A DNA stretch of 64,000 nucleotides from Linderina pennispora. Lineage: Eukaryota > Kickxellomycota > Kickxellomycetes > Kickxellales > Kickxellaceae. Numbering within the stretch: position 1 is the first letter of the stretch; the number at the start of each line of letters is the position of its first letter. The stretch covers positions 434,001 through 498,000 of the forward strand of contig NW_024468253.1 of NCBI RefSeq assembly GCF_002104995.1, written 5' to 3'. A program made the position numbers and the translations under genes. Under the pieces are notes generated by a model. It ran no database searches and was not told the DNA's origin. It saw only the letters and a list, made by a program, of their open reading frames with translations. This document shows, piece by piece, positions 43,605 to 53,190 of this stretch.

Positions 43605-45054
43605 TGCTGGTACTGAGAGTAGGCAGAATATTGACTGGTCTCGGCGGTGGCAGTCGGGTATGCAAGACCCGGCAGCTTGGACGACCTGTAATCAGCGGGC
43701 GCCGAGTCCACCACGGGCTGGTACGTATATGTGGGAGGAGCGTTATCCACAGGCGGGCCACTGGATGTGCCAGCAGCATCACGTGAGTCATAGTAACCAG
43801 TGGCAGTGTATGCCGGCTGGTAGGCTGCTGGCGGAGGCTCAGAAGCAACCGTGGTGCCCGAATAGGTCGGTGCATAGGGCTCGACAGGGTCGTACCGGGT
43901 TTCGTATCCGCCAGCAATGTTTGCAACCGAGACAGCGGCTGTGGGTGCGGAGGAGTGCTGTTCTAGGGCATAGCCAGTAAAGGCAGTAGCGTCCGAAGCA
44001 TTTGCAACGGCAGACCCGGTCGCAGGCTCGACTACTGCCTCGAGCGCATTATCGGCATCGTTCTGCTCAGCAGCGTCAGCAGCAGGAGCAGCAGCAGCAC
44101 CTGTCTCGGCTGGGTTGCCATGGTTGAGCAGCGAGGGGATACTCAGGATTGCTGCCAGATCCGAGTCTTCGTCAGCCCTGGACAGTCGCATCGAAATGGG
44201 CTCCAGCAGGCGGTAGGACTCGTCGGACGCAGCTCGGGGCAGCTCGGGCTCCCACGACCCTGATTGGTTGGAAATGGGGTCGACCAGCCTGCAGACGGTC
44301 TCGTGCACCTTGTCCAGGCCGCGACGGCCTTCGCCGAGCACCCACAGCCGCCGCTGGCGCGCCTGCATCATGCTGTGGCGCAGCTCGGCCCGCTGCGCCA
44401 GGAAGGTGTTGCGGATGTTGCGCTGCGTGGCCTCGAGCAGAGTGCGCTCAAAGTCGCGGTGGCACTTGAGCTCGACATCAAGCTTGTTGCGGCGATCAGA
44501 CCAGCGCGCCTCCAATTGGTCAGCAAGCTCCTTGTAGCGGGGCAGCGTGCCGTTCTGCAGCTGAGCGAGCTCGACGTCCAGCTGCTTCTGCTTGGCCTCA
44601 AAGAGTCTATCAAAAGCAGACGAAAGGGGCTGGCCCATTTTTAGTATTCCTGTTTTTTATCCTCTGTCCTCCGTGCAGGATGGCCCACATCAAATCGCCA
44701 CTTGCCTCTTTTTAGAATCATTGAAGCGCTCGCGCATGGTAGCCAGCTTGTTGCGCCCGTAGCGGAGGATGCGCTTCTTTTGCTGAATCGCATCGCCATC
44801 ATCAGCCACACTGGCGTCGTCGACATCTGACCAGTTTTCTACAGGGTGAGGAAAAAGAGGAGAGCAAGGCGAGGTTTAATAAACAATCAATAGCGACAAC
44901 AAGAGAGGCGGCGAAAGAAGGCTGAAACGCGACCAAATACGTTACCGTTAGCTTCATCAACGCCGGTGTTGTTGTCTGTGTCATCGTCGCTGCGAAGCAG
45001 CTGGGCCGTGTTTAGGCGGAAATACTCTTCAAGGTTCTGGTCAATCTCCATCAT
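42611..45054 (-). CDS. sds3: Sds3-like subunit of the Sin3-Rpd3 histone deacetylase complex
   Basis: Subunit that bridges and stabilises Sin3 with the Rpd3/HDAC deacetylase. Three exons: 45054-44946, 44838-44706 and 44606-42611 (745 aa). Intron 1 is GT-AG (107 nt). Intron 2 (99 nt) uses a GC donor (AG|GCAAGT), which alone joins SKK to RLFEAKQKQ in frame. The Sds3 domain (about residues 50-190) is a charged helix: ILRYGRNKLATMRERFN, then QNGTLPRYKELADQLEARW and DFERTLLEATQRNIRNTF. From about residue 250 the protein is an unusually long Q/Y/H/S-rich disordered tail, including a run of 15 glutamines and many YY/QQ pairs, about 450 residues long and absent from yeast Sds3. That tail resembles a prion-like domain; function not tested. 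Confidence 0.85.
43565..43609. repeat. CAG (polyglutamine) trinucleotide repeat inside sds3
   Basis: Twelve pure CTG units followed by TTG and two CTG on the plus strand; on the coding strand these give 15 consecutive glutamines. Such repeats are often length-polymorphic. Confidence 0.9.
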
Positions 45055-46273
45055 CGAGGTTATTTTCCTCAAAAGCGGGCTTGTGCGTTAGTCGACTGTG
45101 AGGAGGTCCCGATGTCGGGTAATAAGTATCAACAATAAGCTGTGCGAAAATAAAGAGGCAAGAATAAAAGAGGGGTGTTTCTGGAGGCAAGTGATGCAAG
45201 CAGTTATGCGGGTGGGTTATAGAGTCAGACGGCGCACGGCAGACGGCAGGGTGAGGAGTGGTGCCCTCCTGTAAACAAGCAGGCAAGGGTGGCCGGTAAA
45301 ATGTAGAGAAAAATTGGGTGTATGCGCCGGGCTAGCTCAAAGTTGCAGAGGGGGAAGAAGAGGAGGGTTGCTTCGGGTGCGCTCGTTTGGGTCGTTCTGT
45401 TTCCCAGTCAAAAAAGAGAGAGAAAGCGTCAGCTAAAAGGAACAAATTCAACACCGCGAAAAATAATGTATCTCGACACAAGGAGTAGCCAAAAAGGTGA
45501 TAGCGAGAGCAGAGGGCGTGCTGGGCGCGCAGAAAAATGGAAAAGGCAAAAGAATATAGGTGCGTTTAGAAGCAAAGAAGAAAGGGAGCGAGAGTTAAAG
45601 CCGGGCTGCCCAGCGCTCAAGGACCAGTTGCAAACACATTTTTAAGGGGTGGGGCGGCGAGAGCTATAACGCACAAAAAGAGTGATTCGCAAGACTGAAC
45701 AAAACCAAGCGCTAAGGTCATCAAATACGCCCTTTTTCGCCGGCGCTCGCTCTTCTCCTGGAGCCGCTTGTGCTGGTGGCGGCGGCAGGCCCGCCGGTCC
45801 CTTGTCGTGGTAACGCGCAAATTTTTTTCCTGCGCTAGCTCCATTCTGAAGAGCAGCTGCAAGCGCTGTGAACGTGAGTTTTTGTGGAGGGGGTGGGTCG
45901 CGCCGGGTGATTTCGGCGGGTTACGGACCGGATCCCGATAAATTTTAATCATGAGGGTTCCGCCTGCATCGCCATCACAGCTTGTTGGTGGGTCTCCTGC
46001 ACATGCCTGGCACATCCGCCTGCCGCCGCCACCAGGCATATCGACACCTTGCGCATAGCGCCCGCATGTTGGGCCCGTATGTTGCTTGGCCGGCAGGCTT
46101 GTGCTTGGCTATTCAGACCTGTGGCGAGCTCTTTATACTTGTCGCACCGAAATAAACGAAAAAAAATAGTCGGCGCCAATCCTACAAGAAAGAAATCCGC
46201 GTCTAATAACACGATAAAAAATTTTTATTTTTTCACCAGATGTATTTCGAACTCAGCTCTGGCAAAGACAGGC
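45055..46273. other. 1.2 kb intergenic region, no supported gene
   Basis: It lies upstream of sds3 and downstream of the PUF60 gene. It is purine-rich at about 45300-45600. A minus-strand ORF (46039-45617) contains a basic stretch, but no family match or splice structure supports it. Nothing else seen. Confidence 0.4.
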
Positions 46274-47769
46274 TCACGGCATGTATACCATGGTGTCGGC
46301 ACTGGTCTCTTGGCGGTATCGGTCGAGGTCGTAGTGCTGCGCCGAGATCTGGCGGCCGCCGAACCACCGCTGGTCAAAGACCCCCACAGCCCGAGCGGCG
46401 GCTGCAGTATCCGCGTAGTGGATGAATATCTTGACCTCATTGTCTCCTGCATGTGATTGGCTACCGCTGATTTCCCGTTCCGTCGCCAGATGCACAACCA
46501 CCTTGAAGATCTTTCCACACTTCTCGCCCTCCTCAGCCATATCGGCCGCCAGGTCATCGTCGACCTCCGATCGCCCGCCGACCACATTAGTCAACAGCAC
46601 GATCGGTGACGATTCCTTTGTGATGCTTTTTGTGATACTCGCGGCAACCTCAACCACCTGCTGCGGCGGCTTCACAGCCGGCGATTGGCCCGCAGTCCCA
46701 GGGCTCTTGACATCGTCCAGCGCCGCCATGCCCTTGCCCAGCGGCCCGCCCACCAAGCACTTGCACACGCGCAGGACCAGGTTGCCCAGCGAAAACTTGT
46801 TCATGGCCAGCGCAGCCTGCCCCGCAGCCGCCGCCTCAGCAAACTCAATGAAGCCCCACCCGCGGTGCTTCCGTGTGGCGAAGTCTGGCGCCAGCACGCA
46901 CTGCCTGATCTCGCCGAACGGCGCAAAGATCTCCTTCAGGCTGTCCTCGGCAATGGCTTCGTTGACATTGGCCACGTAGATGCGTGTATCGGGTGCCCTT
47001 GGAAACCCGTGCACTACTGCGACCTCGTAGTTGTGTGGCCGGCCGATCCGCAGCTGGCGCCCGCCCAGCATGGTGCCGTTCATCGTCTCTATCGCCAGCG
47101 CCGCTGCCTCAGGGATCTCGTACTCGACGAACCCGTACCCCTTGTGCTTGCCTGTCGCCGCATCCTTGGACATGCTGACGTTGCTGATCGACCCAAACTC
47201 TGAAAACACCCGGTGGATGTGCTCCTCGGTCAGCTCAAAGTTTATCGAGCCAACGTATATGCGCGACATCACTGACAGGTTGCGTGCGTCTATCTCGCCG
47301 CTCTGCAGCCCAGGGTTCAGCGTGCCCACTGGCAATTGCTCCTTCAGCCTGTTCTTTGCCTCTTCCACCGCGTCCTTGAACACCGTCGCCTGCAGCTCGC
47401 GCACATAGGCCAGCGCCCTGTCAACGCTAGCCTGCTGGGCCCGTGTCAGTCCGCTTGGCAGCAGCGTATCTGGGCCCTCGGCATCTACATGGAGGAAGGT
47501 ATAAGTACATACGGAATGCAAGGAATGCCGTCAACAGCGAAGTAGCCTTGGACGCGCCTCTGGCAGGGTTTCTTAAAGTAGATGGTTACGTTGTTGCTCC
47601 TACGCTAAAAGATAAAGAGAAAATATCGACGGGAAAGGGGGAGAGGCAGAGGGGAGAGAGGTGTGTAGTTATCTGCCGAAATGCAGTCTGCAGCATACTG
47701 GAATGCACCCGAGTTCCTCTACTTACCTATGGCGCCCGCTTCGACGGCTGTGGATTCGTCGTGGTTCAT
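46274..47769 (-). CDS. Poly-U-binding splicing factor PUF60/Half pint-like
   Basis: RNA-binding protein aiding 3' splice-site recognition with U2AF. Exon 1 (47769-47727) encodes MNHDESTAVEAGAI; intron 47726-47485 (242 nt); exon 2 gives 417 aa in total. After a short helical N-terminus (GLTRAQQASVDRALAYV, like the PUF60 LTPEQQ region) come RRM1, with RNP2 IYVGSI and RNP1 KGYGFVEY, and RRM2, with RNP2 IYVANV and RNP1 RGWGFIEF. The linker motif GGRQLRIGRP is diagnostic for PUF60. The C-terminal third is a U2AF-homology-motif-type RRM (UHM: IVLLTNVV, acidic helix EEGEKCGKIF, and a degenerate RNP1 ahead of GVFDQRWFGGRQISAQHY, whose RWFGGR loop fits UHM R-x-F). It is divergent from PDAT. PUF60 is absent from budding yeast. 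Confidence 0.92.
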
Positions 47770-48048
47770 TTGGGAAAGAAAGGAAATGCTGTAAACACTG
47801 GCTGGGAGAAGAAGGGAACAAAGAGGAAAGCAGGTCCAACATTTTTTGCAGGTCGACAGTGCAAGAAAAATCGCGCGCCATTGTAACCACAGCCAGCTTT
47901 GCTAATTTTTTTAGAGAGCCCGAGATTCTTCACGGCCGTCTGCGTAGCACACATTCCCTTGGCTTTCTCCTTTGCACGACGATGCCCTCGCTTTCACTTC
48001 TCTTATCCACGTATACTGAATTCACCACCCCAGCCTGTCTTTAACGAA

Positions 48049-50087
48049 ATGCCACCCTCAGACAACGATGACAGCACGGCTCTCAGGAGGAGAAGGCCTG
48101 CAGCAGACAATACGCCCACCTCGGTCCCAGGCACGCCGACTCTGCCGGCCACACCCGCAGAAAAGGAGTCCTCCACCAGCCTCTCGGCGTTCTTGGAGCC
48201 CAAGCGGCTGTCACAGCGCTTGTCGGGCGGCATCAAGCGCATGCGGCGGCGGTGGTTCCTCGTTGGCATCCTGGTTGGTGCGCTCATGGCCGTCGGCACG
48301 ATCCTCTACACAAACCCCTTGCAGAGCGAGCACATTGACCGGCTCTCGCAGTTCTTTGACGACCTGGACATTCCCGGGATGATACCCGACGACCTGCGCA
48401 GCGATGTCATCAAGCTGCTGACGCCCAGCGAGCTGGAGATGGGCGGCGAGACCTACGCAACCGGCAACTTCCAGCCGGCGCAGAGCGTGGCCGGCGACGA
48501 GCAGCTCAAGAAAAAGCACCCGGTCATCCTCGTGCCCGGGATCATCTCCTCGGGGCTGGAAAGCTGGAGCACAGAGAACTGCTCCAAGCCATACTTCCGC
48601 CAGCGCATGTGGGGCACAGCCACCATGTTCAAAGCGCTGCTGATGGACAAGGACTGCTGGGTAAGCAGCATGATGCTTGACAAAAAGACCGGCCTCGACC
48701 CCCCGGGCTACAAATTGCGTGCCGCCAAGGGTCTGTATGCCGCTGACTACTTCATTACCGGGTACTGGATCTGGGCCAAGCTAATTGAGAATCTAGCGGT
48801 TCTCGGCTACGACAGCAACGACATGTTCCTGGCCTCATACGACTGGCGCCTCTCGTACATTGATCCTTGAGCGCCGCGACCAGTACTTCTCTAGTCTCAA
48901 GAGCCGCATCGAGCTGAACAAAAAGGGCAGCGGCGAGAAGACCGTGCTCGTTGCCCACTCGATGGGATCGCAGATCATCCAGTTCTTTATCAAGTGGGTG
49001 GAGTCGCCTCAGGGCGGCGATGGCGGCGACCACTGGGTTGCCGACCACATTGAGGCCATGGTGAATCTGGCCGGTACCCCGCTCGGCGTCCCCAAGACTC
49101 TGTCGTCGCTGCTATCCGGCGAGCAGCGCGAGACCGTGCAGCCCTTAGCCAACATGCTGCTGGAGCGCTTCATGAACCGCTACGACATGGCCAAGATATT
49201 CCGCTCCTGGCCCTGGCCTGCCCTCGCTCCTTCCCAAGGGCGGTAATGCCATCTGGGGTAACCACACCGGCGCGCCTGACGACATCAGTGAGCCTACTGA
49301 GCTGTTCAACGCCAAGGGTGACTCGTGGATTCCGTTCTCTTCCAGGAAACCCGGCTCTGAGCAAGGACACACCGCAGTTCCTCTCCTACGGCACCCAGGT
49401 CAATGTTGACGACGGCGAATGCAAAGTTCACAAACATGACGATGGACGAGTCGCTCAACCTGCTGATGTATGTGCTGGACAAGGACTCGGAGAGGCTGAT
49501 GCGCCGGCACTACAGCTACGGCGTGTTCCGCACCCAGCACGACATGGACGCGCACAGGGACGACTACCGCATGTGGACCAACCCGCTGCAGCACCAGCTG
49601 CCGAATGCACCCAATATGACGATCTACAGCTTCTACGGCTACGGCGTCGAGACCGAGCGCGCGTACTTTTACACAAAGGACGGCGAGACCAGCGTCGAGG
49701 AGATGAAAGGAGGAGGATGGCACGCCATCACTGCGCATCGACAAGCGAGTACGGCCGCATCTATCCAACGTAGACATTGGCGTGGTCGGCAGCGAAGGCG
49801 ACGGCACAGTGCCGCTGCTGTCTCTGGGCTACATGGGCGCCAGCGGATGGCGCAAGCCGCTGTTCAACCCGCATGGCGTGCGCGTCGTTACCAAGGAGTG
49901 CCGGCACAGCCCGCTGGCTGCCTACAAGGACATTCGCGGCGGAGTCGGGGCAGCCGACCACATCAACATTTTGGGCAACTACGAGGTCACCCTGGACATT
50001 CTGCGCATTGTCTCTGGCTACGGCGGCACGATCAGCGATCGGTTCACGTCAAACATCCTGGACTATGCAGCCAAAATCGACATTTGA
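48049..50087 (+). CDS. lro1: Phospholipid:diacylglycerol acyltransferase (Lro1/PDAT), frame broken
   Basis: ER enzyme transferring an acyl chain from phospholipid to diacylglycerol, making triacylglycerol. Start ATG 48049; one TM segment (RRWFLVGILVGALMAVGTIL) follows a basic Ser/Thr-rich cytosolic tail. The lumenal LCAT-like domain has HPVILVPGIISSGLESW, the lid/active-site region, nucleophile motif AHSMGSQI, catalytic Asp in GEGDGTVPL-type sequence (here GSEGDGTVPLLS) and terminal His in SAADHINILG-type sequence (here GAADHINILGN). One-base insertions break the frame near 48865 (inside SYIDLERRDQYF) and 49212 (inside SWPGLPSLLPKGG). Two further +1 steps are likely near 49424 and 49731. A fifth step is better explained by a 58-nt GT-AG intron, 49288-49345. 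Corrected length is about 658 aa, close to yeast Lro1 (661). Confidence 0.9.
49288..49345 (+). other. Candidate 58-nt intron in the PDAT gene
   Basis: Donor GTGAGCC and acceptor preceded by the pyrimidine run TTCCGTTCTCTTCCAG. Its length is 3n+1, so removal restores the downstream frame without assuming an insertion. The alternative is that it is coding and one extra base lies near 49345. Confidence 0.55.
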
Positions 50088-50107
50088 AATTGGTGGAATA
50101 GGTGTCT

Positions 50108-50113
50108 AATAAA
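50108..50113 (+). promoter_or_regulatory. Likely polyadenylation signal of PDAT
   Basis: AATAAA 21 nt after the PDAT stop codon. The convergent protease gene ends only 38 nt from the PDAT stop, so the two 3' ends must overlap or nearly abut. Confidence 0.4.
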
Positions 50114-50125
50114 TGGTTGTTACTT

Positions 50126-51141
50126 TTACAGAGCCGCCGACTTTGAGAATGGCTTGTTGCACTCGTGGCGAATGATCTTGTACAGGTAGTCCCGCATGTT
50201 GTCCGGCGGCAGCTCGTCCTTGTCCTTGATCTTCCACATCAGCTCTGCCGGGTCGCTCTCCACGTGCTTGCCGCTCTTGCGCTGAAACGGGATCTCATCT
50301 GGCCGGCTGCTGTGGTTCGCTGGCAGCATCGACATGCGCCTTATCAGGTGTGTCAGCGACCCGCCCGACGTCTCCTTCTCGTACGCAAGGATGTTCTTTG
50401 ACAGTATGTACGCAAACATACATACATACACGCCGCAGTCCGACGTGTTCATCTGCTGTGGGCAGTTTTTGATCACCAGCTGGTACGAGTCCTTTGAAAT
50501 CGCCATGCCCTTGTCGTTCTCGCGCAGCACATACAGCAGGTTGGTCAGGGCCGTGCGCGCGCTCTGCGTGTGCTGCTCGCGCGAGTTCTGCAGGTACGAG
50601 TTGAAGTGCAGAAACTCCTGCGGCTTGTTCTTGCGCACCCGGTACACCAGCAGCGACCAGTGGTGGTCGCCGAATATCGGCAGAAACGCGACCTTTATGC
50701 TCCTTGGGTTCTGCAGGCAGTGCGTCTCAAAGTCCAGGGCGTTGGCGTCGGCGGCGAGCTCTCGCAGGTGATCGGCCTTGTTGCCTATTGCCACAGAATT
50801 GCACTGTGTTTTGTAAGTGCACAGCTTCTTCCAGCTCACTGGGCTTGCTGGCTGCAAACGTCTTCGAAAACATGCCTTTTGGCGACTTACCAACAGCACG
50901 GTCTGTCAACAGGGTGGCCAGCTGGACCGGAACAAAGACGATCCCCTTAGTCGTTGTTGAAGTACTTGCGCTTCAGGTAGCGAAAGTAAAAGTCGATGAT
51001 GTCGTCAGTGAACCATCCTCCAGGCTCCAGCGACTCGATGTCGCTCGCCGTCAGGTTCATGTCAAAGCTGTCGCAGCGAAGCGTCTCGAGACTGGCGCTC
51101 TGCGGCACGGCTGGCCCGTGGGCTGCCGCTGCTGTGGTCAT
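50126..51141 (-). CDS. NEDP1/DEN1-like C48 cysteine protease, copy A (Asp to Asn in triad)
   Basis: Ulp1/SENP-fold protease of the small SENP8/NEDP1 type, expected to process or remove NEDD8 (or SUMO). Features: LEPGGWFTDDIIDFYFRYL (N-terminal helix), HHWSLLVYRV (catalytic His), QEFLHFNSYLQ (the usual Asp position holds Asn, codon 50602-50600) and CPQQMNTSDCGVYVCMF (oxyanion Gln and catalytic Cys). A 106-nt GT-AG intron, 50890-50785 with a GTAAGT donor, joins DRAV to GNKADHL. One inserted base near 50949 makes a false stop after FNND; removing it gives KGIVFVPVQL and exactly matches the spacing of copy B. Corrected length is 302 aa, with a C-terminal extension after the catalytic domain. The Asn may reduce activity or be tolerated. 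Confidence 0.82.
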
Positions 51142-51531
51142 TTCAAATATATAAAAGAATACAGCTTAAAATAAAGTATGCGAATAGTGTTTGGAAGAAA
51201 AGGAAGAGTAGGCTAGGGCCAAAAAGAGGAAAAAGGCGCAAAGCGGAAGTGAAGGAAAATGCGAGGAATGGGAGCATTGCGCATCAAACACACAGCCGAG
51301 CATTGAACTTCAGGCGCATACAGGGCTCGCTACCACTCGACGATAGTGCCGATTCCCCCCTGTCTGCCACTGGCCAACAATGCGGGTTTTCCTGCATCGC
51401 GTGGACCAGCACCCTTCCGTGTGCCCCGAGCCTGGAACCAGCCAAGACACGTGCCCTCTTCCCATGCAACGGCTCGCGCCCAGATGACCAACTTCCGACA
51501 GAGTTCTGGGCTTCCATGGACATCGAATCTA
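51142..51531. other. Spacer between the two protease genes
   Basis: It holds the promoter of copy A and the 3' flank of copy B, both on the minus strand. No other gene is seen. Confidence 0.4.
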
Positions 51532-52619
51532 TCACCGCTTCGACCGCCGGCTGAGGATCTGCTGCCGCTGGAGCTCGAGCACCAGCTTGCGGATCCGCCT
51601 GCGCATGCAGTGCGGGTACTCGATGTCCTCCACAGTCACCTGCCAAAAGTCGCGCGGCAGCCCCGCCTTCTCCATCAGCCGCACCTCCGCCTGTATCCTC
51701 TCCTCGCGCGACTTGCTCGACCCCCCGGCGCTATGCGAGGCGTGCGTCTTCCTCGTAGCAGCCGCTGCCGCCGCCCTTGAGCAGCGGCTCAGGCACAAAT
51801 GTGTTCGAAACCGGGTCCTTGCACAGCGACACAAATGCGCTGTTGAACGACGACGCAAACGGATTGCTGAACCGCGGCATCAGCAGATCGCTTGTCAGCG
51901 CCCGGCTAATCGGCGTCGTCTGCCGCACCGTCTGCCGCACCGTCTGCGAGCCCGCCGGAGTGGTTTTGCGCCGGGCCAGCTCGCCACTGTCCCTCGCCAT
52001 GTATTGCTCGCGCAAGCTGCCGGTTGATCGGCGCCGACGCCGGTGCACTTGGCCGCTTGGCGCGCGGCACCGCGCTGCGCTTCGTGTGGTTGATATACCG
52101 GCGTGCCAGTTCCTCGGCAATCGCCAGCACGTATATGCCGCAGTCGAAATCGTTGTTCTGCTGCGGCGTCTGCATTGGCTTGAAATAAAACCCGTCCTTC
52201 GCCTTGGGTTCCAGCACCCGCAGGAACCGTCCGACAGCGCGCTCTGCAAACTTGCGGTTGTGCCGCGAAATCGAGTCATAGTGGTAGAATGTCTTGGTAA
52301 GCCGGCAGTACACGAGCAGCGACCAGTGGCTGCGGTGGTTCAGCGGGATGAGCACCAGGTGCCGGTGCTTCAGCTCCTCGCTGAGCTGCATCGAGATGTT
52401 GTCGGTAATGGTTGCGTTCTCCGCATTCGAGATCCGGTACGCCGTGTATGTGCCAAGAAACATTAGGGAGCTTTCGCTGCGGAACTCGCGCCGTTCGAGA
52501 AATGTCCAGTAGAAATTGATTATCTCGCCTGTCAGCCACCCTTCGGGCTGGAGAGACTCATAATCGCTGTTGCGCACCTCGGCGTTTTCAAAATCCAAGA
52601 CTACCACGTCCGAGCCCAT
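51532..52619 (-). CDS. NEDP1/DEN1-like C48 cysteine protease, copy B (intact triad)
   Basis: Paralogue of the protease just downstream, in the same orientation. It starts MGSDVVVLDFENAEV. The SENP8-type core has LQPEGWLTGEIINFYWTFL, RSHWSLLVYC (His), TFYHYDSISRHN (Asp, as in human NEDP1 HYDSHSR) and TPQQNNDFDCGIYVLAIAEE (Gln and Cys). The QQN-x-x-DCG pattern is close to NEDP1 (AQQNSYDCG), favouring deneddylase over SUMO protease. A C-terminal extension of about 150 residues, including TVRQTVRQT and a terminal charged helix (SREERIQAEVRLMEKAGL through RRIRKLVLELQ), is read only if the frame steps +1 near 52014 and 51746. These lie outside conserved sequence, so weak introns are an alternative. 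Corrected length is about 361 aa. Confidence 0.85.
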
Positions 52620-53190
52620 CCTGTGTTTTTGTTACGAGTGCGGTGCAGTGGTATAGTGGGGGGAGGGACAAGGCTATGTGAAAAATACCAGCTTAATGCC
52701 AAAGACACAGGGAGGGCGAGGAATTGGGGAGAGAGGAGGAGAGCTTGCCGGGTCGCGGCAGAGGAGCTGGCAGCCAGGGTGGTGCCGGGCCGGCCGTCTG
52801 CAAAAGAAAGTAAACAATTTGCTTTGCACAGGCAGACTGAAGTAAAAATGGACGTCAGGACGCGCAAAGGTATAGTGCTGCCGGGCAATCCACGATAAAG
52901 CCTGCACCTAGGTCTCTGTGCATGTCCTTGGTCTCCCAGCACGCTGCTGAGCAGACCGCGAATCAGCCCTCCCCCTGAGTCCGCATCGGAGCGAGGAGCG
53001 CGAAAGCGCTGCCTGAGCTTGTCGGGACCGGATAGCGGAGCATGTCGCAACATGGTCCCAGGGGCTTCCGTCTTTGGGACTGCAAATGGCCCAGTTGTTG
53101 GGGTAAATCCCGGCCGGACACAATACAGCATGCTCATGTAATTCCATGTTGAGACGGGGATAGATATAGCCTATGAACCAACGCAGGAAA
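52620..53190. other. Intergenic region, no gene seen
   Basis: It lies upstream of protease copy B and downstream of the coiled-coil gene stop. Minus-strand ORFs in the 3' half have no family resemblance and are not called. Confidence 0.4.

Noticed and set aside
47513-47604. Cassette or poison exon in the PUF60 intron (ORF-like 92-nt stretch flanked by TTTTAG and GTATGT)
   Set aside because: The following intron would be only 28 nt, too short to splice, and direct joining of exon 1 to exon 2 gives a perfect frame.
50785-50890. A second frameshift in protease copy A
   Set aside because: A 106-nt GT-AG intron with a GTAAGT donor explains it and gives family-typical spacing.
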